Assembly: GCA_043746815.1 (NCBI GenBank)
Contig: JAYTQG010000162.1
Location: 1-40,070, forward strand
Direction: 5' to 3'
Origin: JAYTQG01 sp043746815
Lineage (GTDB): Bacteria; Actinomycetota; Thermoleophilia; Miltoncostaeales; Miltoncostaeaceae
Length of the DNA: 40,070 bases
Shown here one piece after another: positions 1 to 8,451 of the stretch (position 1 is its first letter; each line of letters opens with the position of its first letter). The notes under the pieces were generated by a model. The model saw nothing but the letters and a program-made list of their open reading frames with translations. It ran no database searches and was not told the DNA's origin. Made by a program: the position numbers and the translations under genes.

Positions 1-146
1 ACAACGACGCGGATCGGCCGCCCCTGCACCGACCGGCCCACCGGCGGCGACTGGGTGTACGACGGCCCCGTCGCTGGGGCACCAGCCACCTCGGCCGCTG
101 CACCGGTCATGAGCGCGAGGGCGGCGAGCCAATGGGTGCCGGTCAT
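1..146 (-). CDS. Partial secreted peptidase, probably M14 carboxypeptidase/murein amidase-like (runs off left edge)
   Basis: The minus-strand frame is open from an ATG at 146 to the window edge (48 complete codons). It begins MTGTHWLAALALMTGAAAE, a short hydrophobic signal-peptide-like stretch, and ends with GRSVQGRPIRVV. A G-x-S-x-x-G-R-P-I segment is typical of the start of the catalytic domain in M14 zinc carboxypeptidases of the murein peptide amidase (MpaA/DUF2817) type. That assignment rests on this one segment, because the zinc ligands lie outside the window. The ATG overlaps the TGA of the upstream CAP-like gene as ATGA, so the two are probably translationally coupled. If the call holds, the product would act outside the membrane on peptidoglycan peptides. 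Confidence 0.55.
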   Translation of the reverse strand, partial: MTGTHWLAALALMTGAAAEVAGAPATGPSYTQSPPVGRSVQGRPIRVV

Positions 147-1390
147 GTCACCCGCCGTAACCGCACGCTCAGCGTCCCGAGTCCGAAATCGACGCCCGGA
201 GGTGCTGTGGCTGGGAGGATCGGCTCGACACGCAGGCGACGAGAATACTTGGGACGGGGAACGACGATCCTGAGATCGGGCTCAGTGACTGGGAAGGTGC
301 GTGTCATCGCCTTGCCGCCCAACACGGCCACTCGAACTGAGCCGCCAACCATCGCCGCGGGAAGCCGAAGGCCGAGGACCACGCGACGGCGCTGCTCACG
401 GAGAAACCGAAGGCCGGGTCTCGCGTCGACGAACGGATTTCCCGTGCGAAAGCGGGTCGCCAAGGAAATGGGCTCAGTGGCACGCCCGGACGCTCCGGTG
501 ACCGGAATCGTTCCGGCGGCCCTCAGGGTGTACCAAACGCCCGACAGGAGTGGTTGATGCGGAACGAATGCGACGCCACCGTCGAGCCATTCCCTGGCGC
601 TGCTCGTGGCGTCCAGGGCCGTCATGTCCACCGGCGAGCCGCCGTCCGGCGTCAGCGTCGCGCTCGACAGGGTCGGAACCCCTGCCCGGCTCCACGGACC
701 GTTGAACTGAGCTGAAGGGATGAATCCGACCGGCCCGGAGCGGTACGCAGCAGGGAGCCAGTCGCATGGGTTGGGCGTTTCCCGACAGTCGAACGAAGTC
801 GGCACGCCGGTCTGCCCGCGATAGGGATACGGGTGCACCGATAGCTCGGTGCTCGGCCGTCGTTCCTGCTCGAACGTTCCCATACAGCTGAGGTCGAACT
901 CGGACCAAAAGCCGGAGCGGGTGAGGTCGGGATTCAGCAGCGAGGTGCGGTGAAATACCGCCCCTGCCCATTGCCACGGGCCATCTGGTGACCCCTGGCC
1001 CGTCGCCAGGGCACTTGAACTCGCGGCGGCGTTGCCTTCTGCGGTGTACCCCTCCAGCCTGGGATCTTCCGAGTGGCCGAAGGTCGTTGGGTTGCGCCCG
1101 TGGTAGTTCGCGTGGAGTCGGCAGCCCTCAGTGTTGGTCGCGTCGAAGGCGACAGGGGCGACTCCCACCAACGCGCGCCAGGCATTCAACTGCGAGACGG
1201 CTTCTTCAGGCGTAGGGGTCGAGGCCGCACGGGCCTCGGCGACGACTCCGACCGAGAGCGCCGCGGTTCCGATTGTGACCGCCAGCCAGCGCCAGTCCAG
1301 GGACGAACGCGCATGACGTGCGAGGTGGGGGGTGACGACGCTCCGGGGGGATCGGGATGGAGAGCGGACGCGCTGGATGGTTGCACCCAC
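143..1390 (-). CDS. Secreted CAP/SCP-like protein
   Basis: This exported protein of about 415 residues carries a CAP (SCP-like) domain. After a hydrophobic export segment (WRWLAVTIGTAALSVGVVAEARA) comes a CAP-like region: LNAWRALVGVAPV, a conserved-looking HANYH, a FGHSED histidine motif, an Ala/Ser-rich helix, and AVFHRTSLLNPDL. The second half is beta-rich and ends in a basic segment (LSVRLRRVT). Bacterial CAP proteins are extracellular and of varied, mostly unknown function. The frame stays open back to a GTG at 1531, but that start would run into the divergent GGDEF-EAL gene at 1511, so the GTG at 1390 is preferred; neither has a strong ribosome binding site. The stop overlaps the start of the next gene by 4 bp. 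Confidence 0.7.
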   Translation of the reverse strand: MGATIQRVRSPSRSPRSVVTPHLARHARSSLDWRWLAVTIGTAALSVGVVAEARAASTPTPEEAVSQLNAWRALVGVAPVAFDATNTEGCRLHANYHGRNPTTFGHSEDPRLEGYTAEGNAAASSSALATGQGSPDGPWQWAGAVFHRTSLLNPDLTRSGFWSEFDLSCMGTFEQERRPSTELSVHPYPYRGQTGVPTSFDCRETPNPCDWLPAAYRSGPVGFIPSAQFNGPWSRAGVPTLSSATLTPDGGSPVDMTALDATSSAREWLDGGVAFVPHQPLLSGVWYTLRAAGTIPVTGASGRATEPISLATRFRTGNPFVDARPGLRFLREQRRRVVLGLRLPAAMVGGSVRVAVLGGKAMTRTFPVTEPDLRIVVPRPKYSRRLRVEPILPATAPPGVDFGLGTLSVRLRRVT

Positions 1391-1510
1391 CAGACGACCT
1401 GTCGAGGAGAGGAGGGCGACGGCACCCGCGTTGCTCAGAATTTGTGGCTTTCCGGCCGATGACGGAGTGGTGAGTGACTCCGATTCTCCCGCAGGCCGGC
1501 GCGCGACCCG

Positions 1511-3790
1511 GTGACCCAACCGCGCCCGCACCGTTCGACCCTCCGATGGGCTGCAGGGATCTCCCTGTTAGGTATCTTGACCCTCATCGTGCAAGCGTTT
1601 GGACTCTGGGCAAATAGTGCCCTAAACGGTTGGCTGAGCTCTGGTCTCCAGCTCGTTGCTGCTGGCCTTCTGGCCGCGCGGGCGCTAACAACCCGTCGGG
1701 ATCGGGCCGCGTGGATGGTCCTCGCCGCGGCCGCCTTCCTCTACTCGGTTGGGATGTTGGTGTGGACCATCAGATATGCCAGCCTCGAACGGCCGCCATT
1801 TCCCTCGGTTGCAGACGGCTTCTGGCTCGGGTTCTATCCGCTGGCACTCACCGCCTTCGCAATGCTTGCTTTCGGACGAATTCGCTTGGTGCGGATGGGG
1901 TCCATTCTTGACGGATTGATGGGTGCACTCGGGGTCGCGACCCTCTCTGCCGCCGTGATCCTTGAAGCGGTGTTGAACACCCTGGGCGGGGAGCCGCTCG
2001 CGGTCGCCACCAACCTTGCGTACCCAGTGCTCGACAGCCTCCTGCTGGCGTTCGTCGTCGGGCACTTGTCGCTGTGTGAGTGGAAACTGACGCAGCGTTG
2101 GACGGTGTTGTCGATCGGGTTGGCGGTCTTCGTCGTCGCAGACAATGTGTACTCATACGCGGTCGCCGAGGGCAATCTCACGCTTGGGCCGTTCGTGAAC
2201 GCGGGCTATAGCGTGGGGCTTCTGCTGATTGCGTTCTCCGCGTGGCTGCCCGAGGACGATGAACTCCCTACCGTGAATGGTCGGGGAGAGCAACTGCGCG
2301 TCGTCCTGCCGTCGATTGGTCTGGCAGGGATGACGGTTGGTGTCTTCGTCGTGGATCATTACTCGCCGTTGAATGCCGGGGCCATCTGGCTTGCGACCGC
2401 GACCCTCGTTGTCGCGCTCATTCGGACCGGGCTCGCATTCCGCGAGAACGCGAACCTGATCGAGTCACGCAGGCAATCGCTTCAGGACGAGCTGACCGGC
2501 CTCGCGAACCGGCGGATGTTTCTGCGCTCCTTGAGTGAGGCGATCGAGGAGGCATCGGCGCTGGACCAAAAGGTCGCGGTGCTTCTGATTGACCTCGACC
2601 GGTTCAAGGATGTCAACGATTCGCTGGGCCATCATGTGGGTGACGATCTCCTGCGCGCGGTTGCCCAGCGACTTCAGGAGACGTTACGTGGTGACGAGAC
2701 GGTTGCGCGCCTTGGGGGCGACGAGTTCTGTGTTGTGGTCAGTGATGCTGGCAGCGTGGAGCGGGCCCAGCAGGTCGCCCGGCGGGTATTGATGGTGCTC
2801 GAAGAGCCCGTCATGCTTGAAGGGATGCGGATCGATGTCGGAGCGAGCATCGGTGTGTCGCTCTACCCGGACCACGGCACCATTCCGACGGACCTGTTGC
2901 GCTCGGCCGATGTTGCGATGTACCAGGCGAAGGCGACCGGCGGTGGCGAGCACGCCCTTTACGATCCCGACCGCGATGACAACCCCGCGGACCGCCTGGC
3001 GCTGATGGGCGATTGTCGCGGAGCGATCGCGCGCGGCGAGATCGAGGTCTTCTATCAGCCGAGATTTGATGTCACGCAGGGTCGCCTGACCGGCCTTGAA
3101 GCCCTCGTTCGCTGGCGCCATCCGACGCTTGGCCTATTGCCTCCGGCCGCCTTCCTACCAGGCATCGAGCGCTCGGCCCTGATCTTCCCGCTGACCGAGC
3201 ATGTCCTTGTCACGGCCCTTCACCAGTTCGCGGGATGGCTGCGGGAGACACCCGACCTCACGATTGCGGTGAACCTTTCCGCACGGCTTCTGCATACCCA
3301 CGGCCTCCCTGAGATGGTGGCCAGATCACTTGCCGATGCCGAAATTCCGGCGGACCGGCTGGAGCTTGAGATTACCGAGACGATGTTGATGGCCAACCCG
3401 GAGCGTGCGACGGAGCTCCTGAACGAACTCGCCGCGCTCGGCGTCCGCATCGCGGTGGATGACTTCGGAGTCGGTCACGCGTCATTGACCTACCTCACCA
3501 ATTTGCCAGTCTCGATTCTCAAAATCGATCGGTCCTTCATCAGTCGAATGGGGATGAGCGACCGCGACACCGCCGTGGTGGCGGCCCTTGTGGATCTCTC
3601 GGGACGCCTTGGCATGGTGTCGGTCGCCGAGGGCATCGAGGACGAGGGCACCCTCTCGCAACTCACGTCGCTCGGATGCGATGAGGTGCAGGGCTTCCTT
3701 CTTGCCCGTCCGGTACCAGGCCACGAAATCGATGCACTCGTCGCGTGCGGCCCGTGGGGACATCGCGTTCCCGTCGGACGATCAGCGTAG
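1511..3790 (+). CDS. Membrane GGDEF-EAL protein (c-di-GMP synthesis/hydrolysis)
   Basis: A 759-residue bifunctional cyclic-di-GMP enzyme. Residues about 15-270 form a multi-span hydrophobic sensor region. The GGDEF domain (about 325-485) has an intact RLGGDEF at about 400 and a substrate segment LDRFKDVNDSLGH. The upstream inhibitory-site position reads RGDE rather than RxxD, so product feedback may be weak. The EAL domain (about 505-745) keeps LEALVRW, NLS, EITET, KIDRSFI and AEGIE, so phosphodiesterase activity is plausible. Its loop reads DDFGVGHASL where DDFGTGYSSL is usual. The GTG at 1511 is the first start in the frame and has no clear ribosome binding site. It is divergent from the CAP-like gene and lies 193 bp before a second GGDEF-EAL gene. 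Confidence 0.9.
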   Translation: MTQPRPHRSTLRWAAGISLLGILTLIVQAFGLWANSALNGWLSSGLQLVAAGLLAARALTTRRDRAAWMVLAAAAFLYSVGMLVWTIRYASLERPPFPSVADGFWLGFYPLALTAFAMLAFGRIRLVRMGSILDGLMGALGVATLSAAVILEAVLNTLGGEPLAVATNLAYPVLDSLLLAFVVGHLSLCEWKLTQRWTVLSIGLAVFVVADNVYSYAVAEGNLTLGPFVNAGYSVGLLLIAFSAWLPEDDELPTVNGRGEQLRVVLPSIGLAGMTVGVFVVDHYSPLNAGAIWLATATLVVALIRTGLAFRENANLIESRRQSLQDELTGLANRRMFLRSLSEAIEEASALDQKVAVLLIDLDRFKDVNDSLGHHVGDDLLRAVAQRLQETLRGDETVARLGGDEFCVVVSDAGSVERAQQVARRVLMVLEEPVMLEGMRIDVGASIGVSLYPDHGTIPTDLLRSADVAMYQAKATGGGEHALYDPDRDDNPADRLALMGDCRGAIARGEIEVFYQPRFDVTQGRLTGLEALVRWRHPTLGLLPPAAFLPGIERSALIFPLTEHVLVTALHQFAGWLRETPDLTIAVNLSARLLHTHGLPEMVARSLADAEIPADRLELEITETMLMANPERATELLNELAALGVRIAVDDFGVGHASLTYLTNLPVSILKIDRSFISRMGMSDRDTAVVAALVDLSGRLGMVSVAEGIEDEGTLSQLTSLGCDEVQGFLLARPVPGHEIDALVACGPWGHRVPVGRSA

Positions 3791-3983
3791 GTCAAAGGAC
3801 CCAACGAACTGCGGTATAGCGCGGAGGGGTGATTTCAGCGACCAGGCCAATCCGGCCGGTGACAGTCCGAAACGTCCCGCGGAACGAGCCGGGGTCGCTC
3901 AAGCCGACTTCGTGTGAGGTCGATGACCGTAGTGAGACTCGCACCCAGCGCCGCGCAACTCGTCCGCCACCCGTCGACCGGAC

Positions 3984-4460
3984 ATGATGACCAACGACCA
4001 GCCAGAGATGCGGACAGCTGAGCCCCGCCGACTTGGCCGCTTCGGGCTGGTCCAACTCGCGGCGTTTCTGATGGCTGGCATCATCATCAGCGCTGCGGGC
4101 TATCTCGCCGGGACGACAATCCTTCGAGCGCAAGACCGGGAGGGGCGGGCCCACGCCCATCTCCTGGAGCTTGTGGCCGCCCGCGATGTCTTGCGCGTCG
4201 AGGAAACCCGGGTCTGGAAGCTAACGGCAGAAGGTAAGAGTCCGCTGCGCCGTGGTCTGGTGGCGTCGTTCGCCTCGAATTGGTCGAAACTCGCACGCAT
4301 CGGAGCGGCTGAAGAAGCCGACCCCCGTCCCCTCCCGGGATCGCGCTCGCGAGGACGCCCTGGGCGCGATCGCGCGAGTTGGTCTCCTTCTCGCGAAGGC
4401 CGAGGCAGTGCGCGGCGCGAACGCCGCGTCGATACTCGTTGCCCTCCGTGTGCCCTCTGA
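3984..4460 (+). CDS. N-terminal segment of the frameshifted PAS-GGDEF-EAL protein
   Basis: This frame encodes a short polar start, a transmembrane helix (about residues 22-45, GLVQLAAFLMAGIIISAAGY) and a helical extracytoplasmic region to about residue 112 (KLARIGAAEEADP). Past the C5 run at 4322-4326 it turns into Arg/Ser/Pro-rich nonsense typical of an out-of-frame reading. Two ATGs (3984 and 3987) could start it; neither has a clear ribosome binding site. Read as it stands, it would yield only a single-span fragment of 158 residues. Confidence 0.5.
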   Translation: MMTNDQPEMRTAEPRRLGRFGLVQLAAFLMAGIIISAAGYLAGTTILRAQDREGRAHAHLLELVAARDVLRVEETRVWKLTAEGKSPLRRGLVASFASNWSKLARIGAAEEADPRPLPGSRSRGRPGRDRASWSPSREGRGSARRERRVDTRCPPCAL

Positions 4461-4980
4461 GAATGCTGCTCGCGGGATCGACGGTTGGGTGCAAGCGAAC
4501 GCTGATCTTGCGGCGAGCAGCCGCGACGATGCTCGGGCTGCGGTCCGCCGAGCCGGAATCCTCCTCGCGATGCTGGTCGCCTCCCTGGCGTTTGGTGGTC
4601 TTGCGGCGCGGGTCGTCTTGAATCGTGCGAGGAGGCGAATCGACGCCGACCTGCGCGAGAGCGCTCACCGGTACCGGTCGCTGGTTCGAAACTCGTCTGA
4701 CATGGTCATGATTGTGGACAAGGACGGTGTCGTCCGGTACGCGTCACCGGCAGTCGAACGAGTTCTGCAGCGACCAGCCAAGGCAATGCAGTCGCGATCG
4801 CTTACCGACGTCATCACGCGGGCCTCCACTGTGGCGTTTGATCGGATGCTGAGCCAACCCGCTGGACGTCCGATGCGCCCCGTCGAATGGCACTGGCAGG
4901 CGGCGGATGGGACGACGATCACGGTGGAAAGTCGCGCACCGATCAGCGGCTTGACCCAGCCATCGGTGGCTTCATTCTGA
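4252..4980 (+). CDS. Middle segment of the frameshifted protein: second TM helix and PAS domain
   Basis: Meaningful sequence starts at about 4327 (SRDRAREDALGAIARVG). It continues through a helical region, a transmembrane segment (AGILLAMLVASLAFGGLAA) and a PAS domain with YRSLVRNSSDMVMIVDKDG and EWHWQAADGTTITVES. The first 25 or so codons of the open frame are out-of-frame noise. It ends at a TGA at 4978-4980, just beyond the second frameshift. PAS domains sense small ligands, redox state or light; no cofactor residue can be assigned here. Confidence 0.55.
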   Translation: MVWWRRSPRIGRNSHASERLKKPTPVPSRDRAREDALGAIARVGLLLAKAEAVRGANAASILVALRVPSENAARGIDGWVQANADLAASSRDDARAAVRRAGILLAMLVASLAFGGLAARVVLNRARRRIDADLRESAHRYRSLVRNSSDMVMIVDKDGVVRYASPAVERVLQRPAKAMQSRSLTDVITRASTVAFDRMLSQPAGRPMRPVEWHWQAADGTTITVESRAPISGLTQPSVASF

Positions 4981-6362
4981 ACAGCACCGACATCACCGAC
5001 CGAAAAGAGGCCCAGGCCGAACTCGAACATCGTGCCTTTCACGATCCCCTCACTGGCCTGGCGAACCGAGCCCTGTTCATCGATCGCGCCTGCAACGCGA
5101 TCGCGCGTCTTGCACGCTATCCGGGGCACGTCGGTGTCCTGCTCTTGGACCTCGACAACTTCAAAACGATCAACGACAGCCTTGGTCACGTCGTCGGTGA
5201 CGACCTCCTGATCGAGGTCGCTGGAAGAGTTGCCGGTTGTCTGAGGCCATCAGATACGGCGGCCCGCCTTGGCGGCGATGAATTCGCACTTCTCGTCGAC
5301 GGTCTGGGCGGCCAAGAGGCAGTCAGTGCGCTGGCCGAACGAATCTTGGAGGCCATCGCACAGCCGATGGTGATCGGTGGCCGAACGATCAGTACGACGG
5401 CGAGCGTCGGGGTTGCTCTCACGGAAGACCCGGCCGCGACTCCGGTGGAGTTGATCCGCGACAGCGATATCGCGATGTGCCAGGCGAAGCGGTTTGGAAG
5501 GGGACGCGTGGAGGTCTTCGAGACCGACATGAGAAACGCGGTCTCGCGACGCATGTTGCTGACTACCGACCTCGCGGATGCGATCGAGCGCGGCGCGCTG
5601 AGCGCGGTTTACCAACCAATCGTCGCGCTGGAGGACGCTCGCATCGTCGGAATGGAAGCCCTTGCTCGGTGGACGCACCCGGAACTTGGACCGATCACGC
5701 CGGACGAGTTCATTCCGTTGGCCGAGGAGCACGGTCTGATCGGCGCCCTCGGCAACTGGGTTCTCCACGAGGCCTGCCGGGAAGCGGCGGGATGGCAAGA
5801 CCTCCGCCCAGCGGGGGGCCAGGCGGTCTACTTGACCGTCAACCTCTCTACCCGGCAGTTGGAGCAGCCCACGCTGGCTGGCGAGGTGGTGCACGCGCTT
5901 GAAGAGTCCGGCCTCCCACCGCAGCTTCTGACCCTGGAAATTACGGAGTCCGCCCTCATGCACGATGTCGATGCATGTGCACGGATGATGAGCGGCCTCA
6001 AACGGATCGGTCTCCGTGTCGCCATCGACGACTTTGGTACGGGGTATTCGTCGCTCAGTTCGCTGGCCCGCCTGCCGGTGGACATCGTCAAAATCGACCG
6101 GAGCTTTATCGCGCACATGCATGATGGTGGGGCACCCGCGCGTCTGGCAGGATCCATCGTGCAATTGAGTGCGGCGCTTGGTTTGGACACTGTTGCAGAG
6201 GGAATCGAATGCACGGCCCAGGCCGAGGCGCTGCGCGTCCTTGGTTGTGGCTATGGCCAGGGTTACCTATTCAGCCGTCCGGTCCCCGGCGACGAGGTCG
6301 CAGCGATCACCGCTGGTTCGCTCGACGCACCGATCTACTCGCTGGCTGACGGCGTGTTGTAG
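4887..6362 (+). CDS. GGDEF-EAL segment of the frameshifted protein
   Basis: Meaningful sequence begins at about 4953 (LDPAIGGFILNSTDITDRKEA, the end of the PAS domain and linker). The GGDEF domain follows with LDLDNFKTINDSLGH and an intact ARLGGDEF (about 5270), preceded by RPSD in the position of a canonical RxxD inhibitory site. The EAL domain has the full consensus set: MEALARW, NLS, EITES, DDFGTGYSSL, KIDRSFI, AEGIE and QGYLFSRP. Both active sites therefore look competent. The 3' end overlaps the convergent YbjQ-like gene by 28 bp. Confidence 0.8.
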   Translation: MALAGGGWDDDHGGKSRTDQRLDPAIGGFILNSTDITDRKEAQAELEHRAFHDPLTGLANRALFIDRACNAIARLARYPGHVGVLLLDLDNFKTINDSLGHVVGDDLLIEVAGRVAGCLRPSDTAARLGGDEFALLVDGLGGQEAVSALAERILEAIAQPMVIGGRTISTTASVGVALTEDPAATPVELIRDSDIAMCQAKRFGRGRVEVFETDMRNAVSRRMLLTTDLADAIERGALSAVYQPIVALEDARIVGMEALARWTHPELGPITPDEFIPLAEEHGLIGALGNWVLHEACREAAGWQDLRPAGGQAVYLTVNLSTRQLEQPTLAGEVVHALEESGLPPQLLTLEITESALMHDVDACARMMSGLKRIGLRVAIDDFGTGYSSLSSLARLPVDIVKIDRSFIAHMHDGGAPARLAGSIVQLSAALGLDTVAEGIECTAQAEALRVLGCGYGQGYLFSRPVPGDEVAAITAGSLDAPIYSLADGVL

Positions 6363-7264
6363 GCCTGGGCGCCAATGTTTGCCCGGTTGCCGCCGTCCAG
6401 ACTGAGTACCAAACTTGGCATCGGGATCTGGTGGTCCGCACGCGTTGCAACGACCGCGGTGCCGAGCGAGAAGAACTCGATGATGTGCGAGTCCCAACCA
6501 TGGCTCTTCTCGGTCAGGCGAACACCGACGATGCCCCCTGCCTTCAGCGCAATCGCCTCGACCTGCATCCGCTCCATCGCCAGTTCGCGAGCGTCGTAGA
6601 GGGCCTGGGTGAAGTTTGGCATCTCGACGTTCTGGCCCATCTGGCGGAACGTCGCGCGCAGGCCTTGGTGAGCGACGTGGTAGACGCAGGTGCCCATCAC
6701 AAGGCCGGCCGGGCGGTATCCGGCGGCCAGGAGCGTCCAGAGTTCCTGTCCGGAGAGATCACTTGTAAACGGACGCCCCGTCGGGGAACGGTAGTCCCCA
6801 CCGGCTGTATGCCGGACGGCGGTCCCCACGGCGAGAAACTCGGCCATGTTGGGACCCCACTCATAGCGACCGACCTCCAGGCGGATGCCGACGACGCCGT
6901 CGGCGCCCAACTGGTCGGCTTCTTCCTCCATCCGCGTCATCGCGAGCTCCCGGGCGGCGTACATCGCCTGGGTGAGCGTTGACATCTCCTGATTTTTGCT
7001 CCAGTTGGACTGCTGAAAACCAATGTGGTAGATCGAGCTGCCAACGACCATGCCAAGGGGTTCGAATCCCGCCTGTTTGACCAGCAGAAACTCGTTGACG
7101 GACAGGTCACTGGTGAACAGGCCACCGCGCATTTGGGCAAGACGTTCACGTCCGTGCTCCGGTACTCCGTCCAGGGACCCCCGCCGGTACGTCGATGAGC
7201 CGTCTGGTGCGGTCGCGGGGGAGTCCTTGGGTTCGTCGTCTGAGCCGCGGCTAAAGATTCCCAT
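6335..7264 (-). CDS. Tandem YbjQ/heavy-metal-binding-like domain protein
   Basis: A 309-residue soluble protein with two copies of one domain, about residues 45-155 and 160-275. Matching blocks are LFTSDLSVNEFLLVKQAGFE with PFTSDLSGQELWTLLAAGYR, YAARELAMTRMEEEADQLGA with YDARELAMERMQVEAIALKA, and VVGIRLEV with IVGVRLTE. This resembles the YbjQ (DUF74/heavy-metal-binding) fold, usually a single domain of about 100 residues forming pentamers. The biological role of that family is unclear. The ATG at 7264 lies 30 bp after the stop of the unknown gene at 7295-7729, so the two are probably co-transcribed. The 3' end overlaps the convergent EAL gene. Confidence 0.75.
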   Translation of the reverse strand: MGIFSRGSDDEPKDSPATAPDGSSTYRRGSLDGVPEHGRERLAQMRGGLFTSDLSVNEFLLVKQAGFEPLGMVVGSSIYHIGFQQSNWSKNQEMSTLTQAMYAARELAMTRMEEEADQLGADGVVGIRLEVGRYEWGPNMAEFLAVGTAVRHTAGGDYRSPTGRPFTSDLSGQELWTLLAAGYRPAGLVMGTCVYHVAHQGLRATFRQMGQNVEMPNFTQALYDARELAMERMQVEAIALKAGGIVGVRLTEKSHGWDSHIIEFFSLGTAVVATRADHQIPMPSLVLSLDGGNRANIGAQAYNTPSASE

Positions 7265-7294
7265 GGTGTCGCTCCGTCCCGGTCTGGTACGTGT

Positions 7295-7729
7295 CTAGAC
7301 CCCGAGAATACGCTCCATCGCGAGGCGGGCTTGCTCGCTGGTCTCGGCCTCGCTTGCAAGGCGTCGGCTGAGGTCGTCAACCCATTCCGCGATGGTCAGT
7401 TCCGCCGACGAGATCGCGATGTCACGCACAACACGCACCCGGCGCCCGACGATGCGGCCACCATCCATTTCGAGGTCCAGGCGCTCGTCGCCGACGTCAA
7501 CCGACAGGGACTGGACCTGGCCCCCTCCCCCGAGCAGACGTCGCGTACGCCGGACCACGGTTTGGTGCGGAAGCGCGTCTTCAAGTTTGCGGGCGAGGAC
7601 CGGCAGAAAGGTCGCCGCATCGCCCGCGTCAGCGCGGAGGGAGGCGGCGAGAAGGTCGAATGATGCGTCGGTCAACGGGATACCTGAGAATGGGGCAGAT
7701 CGGGACGGGCAGTCACAGACTAACCGCAC
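7295..7729 (-). CDS. Conserved-looking protein of unknown function, partner of the YbjQ-like gene
   Basis: I do not recognise this family. The product is about 144 residues, soluble, with no signal peptide. It has an N-terminal helical part (TDASFDLLAASLRADAGDAA, then FLPVLARKLEDALPHQ) and a beta-rich middle (QSLSVDVGDERLDLEMDGG). A C-terminal helical part follows (LTIAEWVDDLSRRLASEAE). The open frame extends to 7903, but that would overlap the carbonic anhydrase gene, so the GTG at 7729 is preferred; a TTG at 7675 is also possible. It sits just upstream of the tandem YbjQ-like gene on the same strand, which suggests a shared function. Confidence 0.65.
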   Translation of the reverse strand: MRLVCDCPSRSAPFSGIPLTDASFDLLAASLRADAGDAATFLPVLARKLEDALPHQTVVRRTRRLLGGGGQVQSLSVDVGDERLDLEMDGGRIVGRRVRVVRDIAISSAELTIAEWVDDLSRRLASEAETSEQARLAMERILGV

Positions 7730-7810
7730 CTCACTTGGCAGATGAACTCGCAGGTGTGATCCGCTCGACGCAGGGGGCCGTTCGTGCGGGCGACACGTAG
7801 GCTGTCGCCT

Positions 7811-8413
7811 ATGGATTCCCTTGCGCCCCTCTTCGAGCAAAACCGCGCCTGGGCCGCGCGCATCATGGAAGACGATCCGCAATTTTTCGATGCGCTGGCC
7901 CATCAGCAGCGCCCCGAGTCGCTGTGGATCGGCTGCTCCGACAGCCGCGTCCCGGCGAACGAGATCGTGGGCCTATTACCCGGAGATATCTTCGTTCACC
8001 GCAACGTCGCGAATGTCGTCGTCCATACGGATCTCAACTGCCTGTCGGTGTTGCAGTACGCCGTTGACGTGCTCGCTGTCAAACATGTGATCGTCTGCGG
8101 GCACTACGGGTGTGGGGGCGTTTCGGCAGCGATCTCCGGAGTGCGACTGGGGCTGATCGACAACTGGTTGCGTCATGTCCGAGACGTTGCCGATCTGAAC
8201 CACGAAGAGCTGTCCGCGATTGTCGATCCACGTGGGCGGGAGGATCGCCTGGCCGAGCTAAACGTCATCGAGCAAGTCACAAACGTCTGCCAGACGACCA
8301 TCGTCATGGATGCGTGGCAACGAGGCCAGAAACTGAACGTCCACGGATGGATTTACGGTATCGCTGATGGGCTGCTCCGCGACCTTGAAGTCACCAAGGG
8401 TGCACCCGGATAG
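7811..8413 (+). CDS. Beta-class carbonic anhydrase
   Basis: This enzyme of 200 residues interconverts CO2 and bicarbonate in the cytoplasm. The zinc site is fully present: Cys42 and Asp44-Arg46 in WIGCSDSRVP, then His98 and Cys101 in CGHYGCGG. The length is normal for bacterial beta-carbonic anhydrases. The ATG at 7811 begins MDSLAPLFEQNR, a typical start; an upstream in-frame GTG at 7784 adds nine atypical residues and is less likely. The gene is divergent from the unknown/YbjQ pair and convergent with the large secreted protein, with a hairpin between the stops. Confidence 0.95.
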   Translation: MDSLAPLFEQNRAWAARIMEDDPQFFDALAHQQRPESLWIGCSDSRVPANEIVGLLPGDIFVHRNVANVVVHTDLNCLSVLQYAVDVLAVKHVIVCGHYGCGGVSAAISGVRLGLIDNWLRHVRDVADLNHEELSAIVDPRGREDRLAELNVIEQVTNVCQTTIVMDAWQRGQKLNVHGWIYGIADGLLRDLEVTKGAPG

Positions 8414-8444
8414 GCTCCGGCTCGACGGGAGACGAGCCAGAGCC
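8413..8444. terminator. Hairpin between convergent genes, probable bidirectional terminator
   Basis: A 12-bp stem (8413-8424 with 8433-8444, one C-A mismatch) closes an 8-base loop. It starts at the last base of the carbonic anhydrase stop codon and lies 7 bp before the stop of the convergent gene. There is no strong T tract on either side, so termination is inferred from position and stem strength. Confidence 0.55.
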
Positions 8445-8451
8445 GTTCGGG

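Larger units (their letters stand above)
3984..6362 (+). pseudogene. PAS-GGDEF-EAL gene interrupted by two compensating frameshifts
   Basis: Three overlapping reading frames together spell one ordinary sensor protein. It runs from a short N terminus through TM1, an extracytoplasmic helical region, TM2 (AGILLAMLVASLAFGGLAA), a PAS domain (about 4663-4960) and a GGDEF domain to an EAL domain. Frame 1 ends its sense at the C5 run 4322-4326, where one extra C moves the reading frame by one. The original frame returns near 4948-4952, where GGCTTGAC appears to lack one base. About 625 bp lie between the two events. Removing one C and adding one base gives a continuous product of about 790 residues. 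The flanking domains show no other decay, so this may be recent mutation or base-calling error rather than an old pseudogene. The three frame segments are listed separately. Confidence 0.75.

Noticed and set aside
3855..3880. CCGGTGACAGTCCG, reminiscent of part of an FMN riboswitch
   Set aside because: The other conserved arms are absent and the downstream gene is a c-di-GMP enzyme, so this is most likely chance.
5250..6164. 304-codon antisense frame over the GGDEF-EAL segment
   Set aside because: It mirrors a canonical GGDEF-EAL coding region and its composition is typical of a shadow frame in high-GC DNA.
7056..7072. GGGTTCGAATCCC, like a tRNA T-arm
   Set aside because: It lies inside the YbjQ-like coding sequence (residues around QAGFEPLG) and no acceptor, D or anticodon arm can be built around it.
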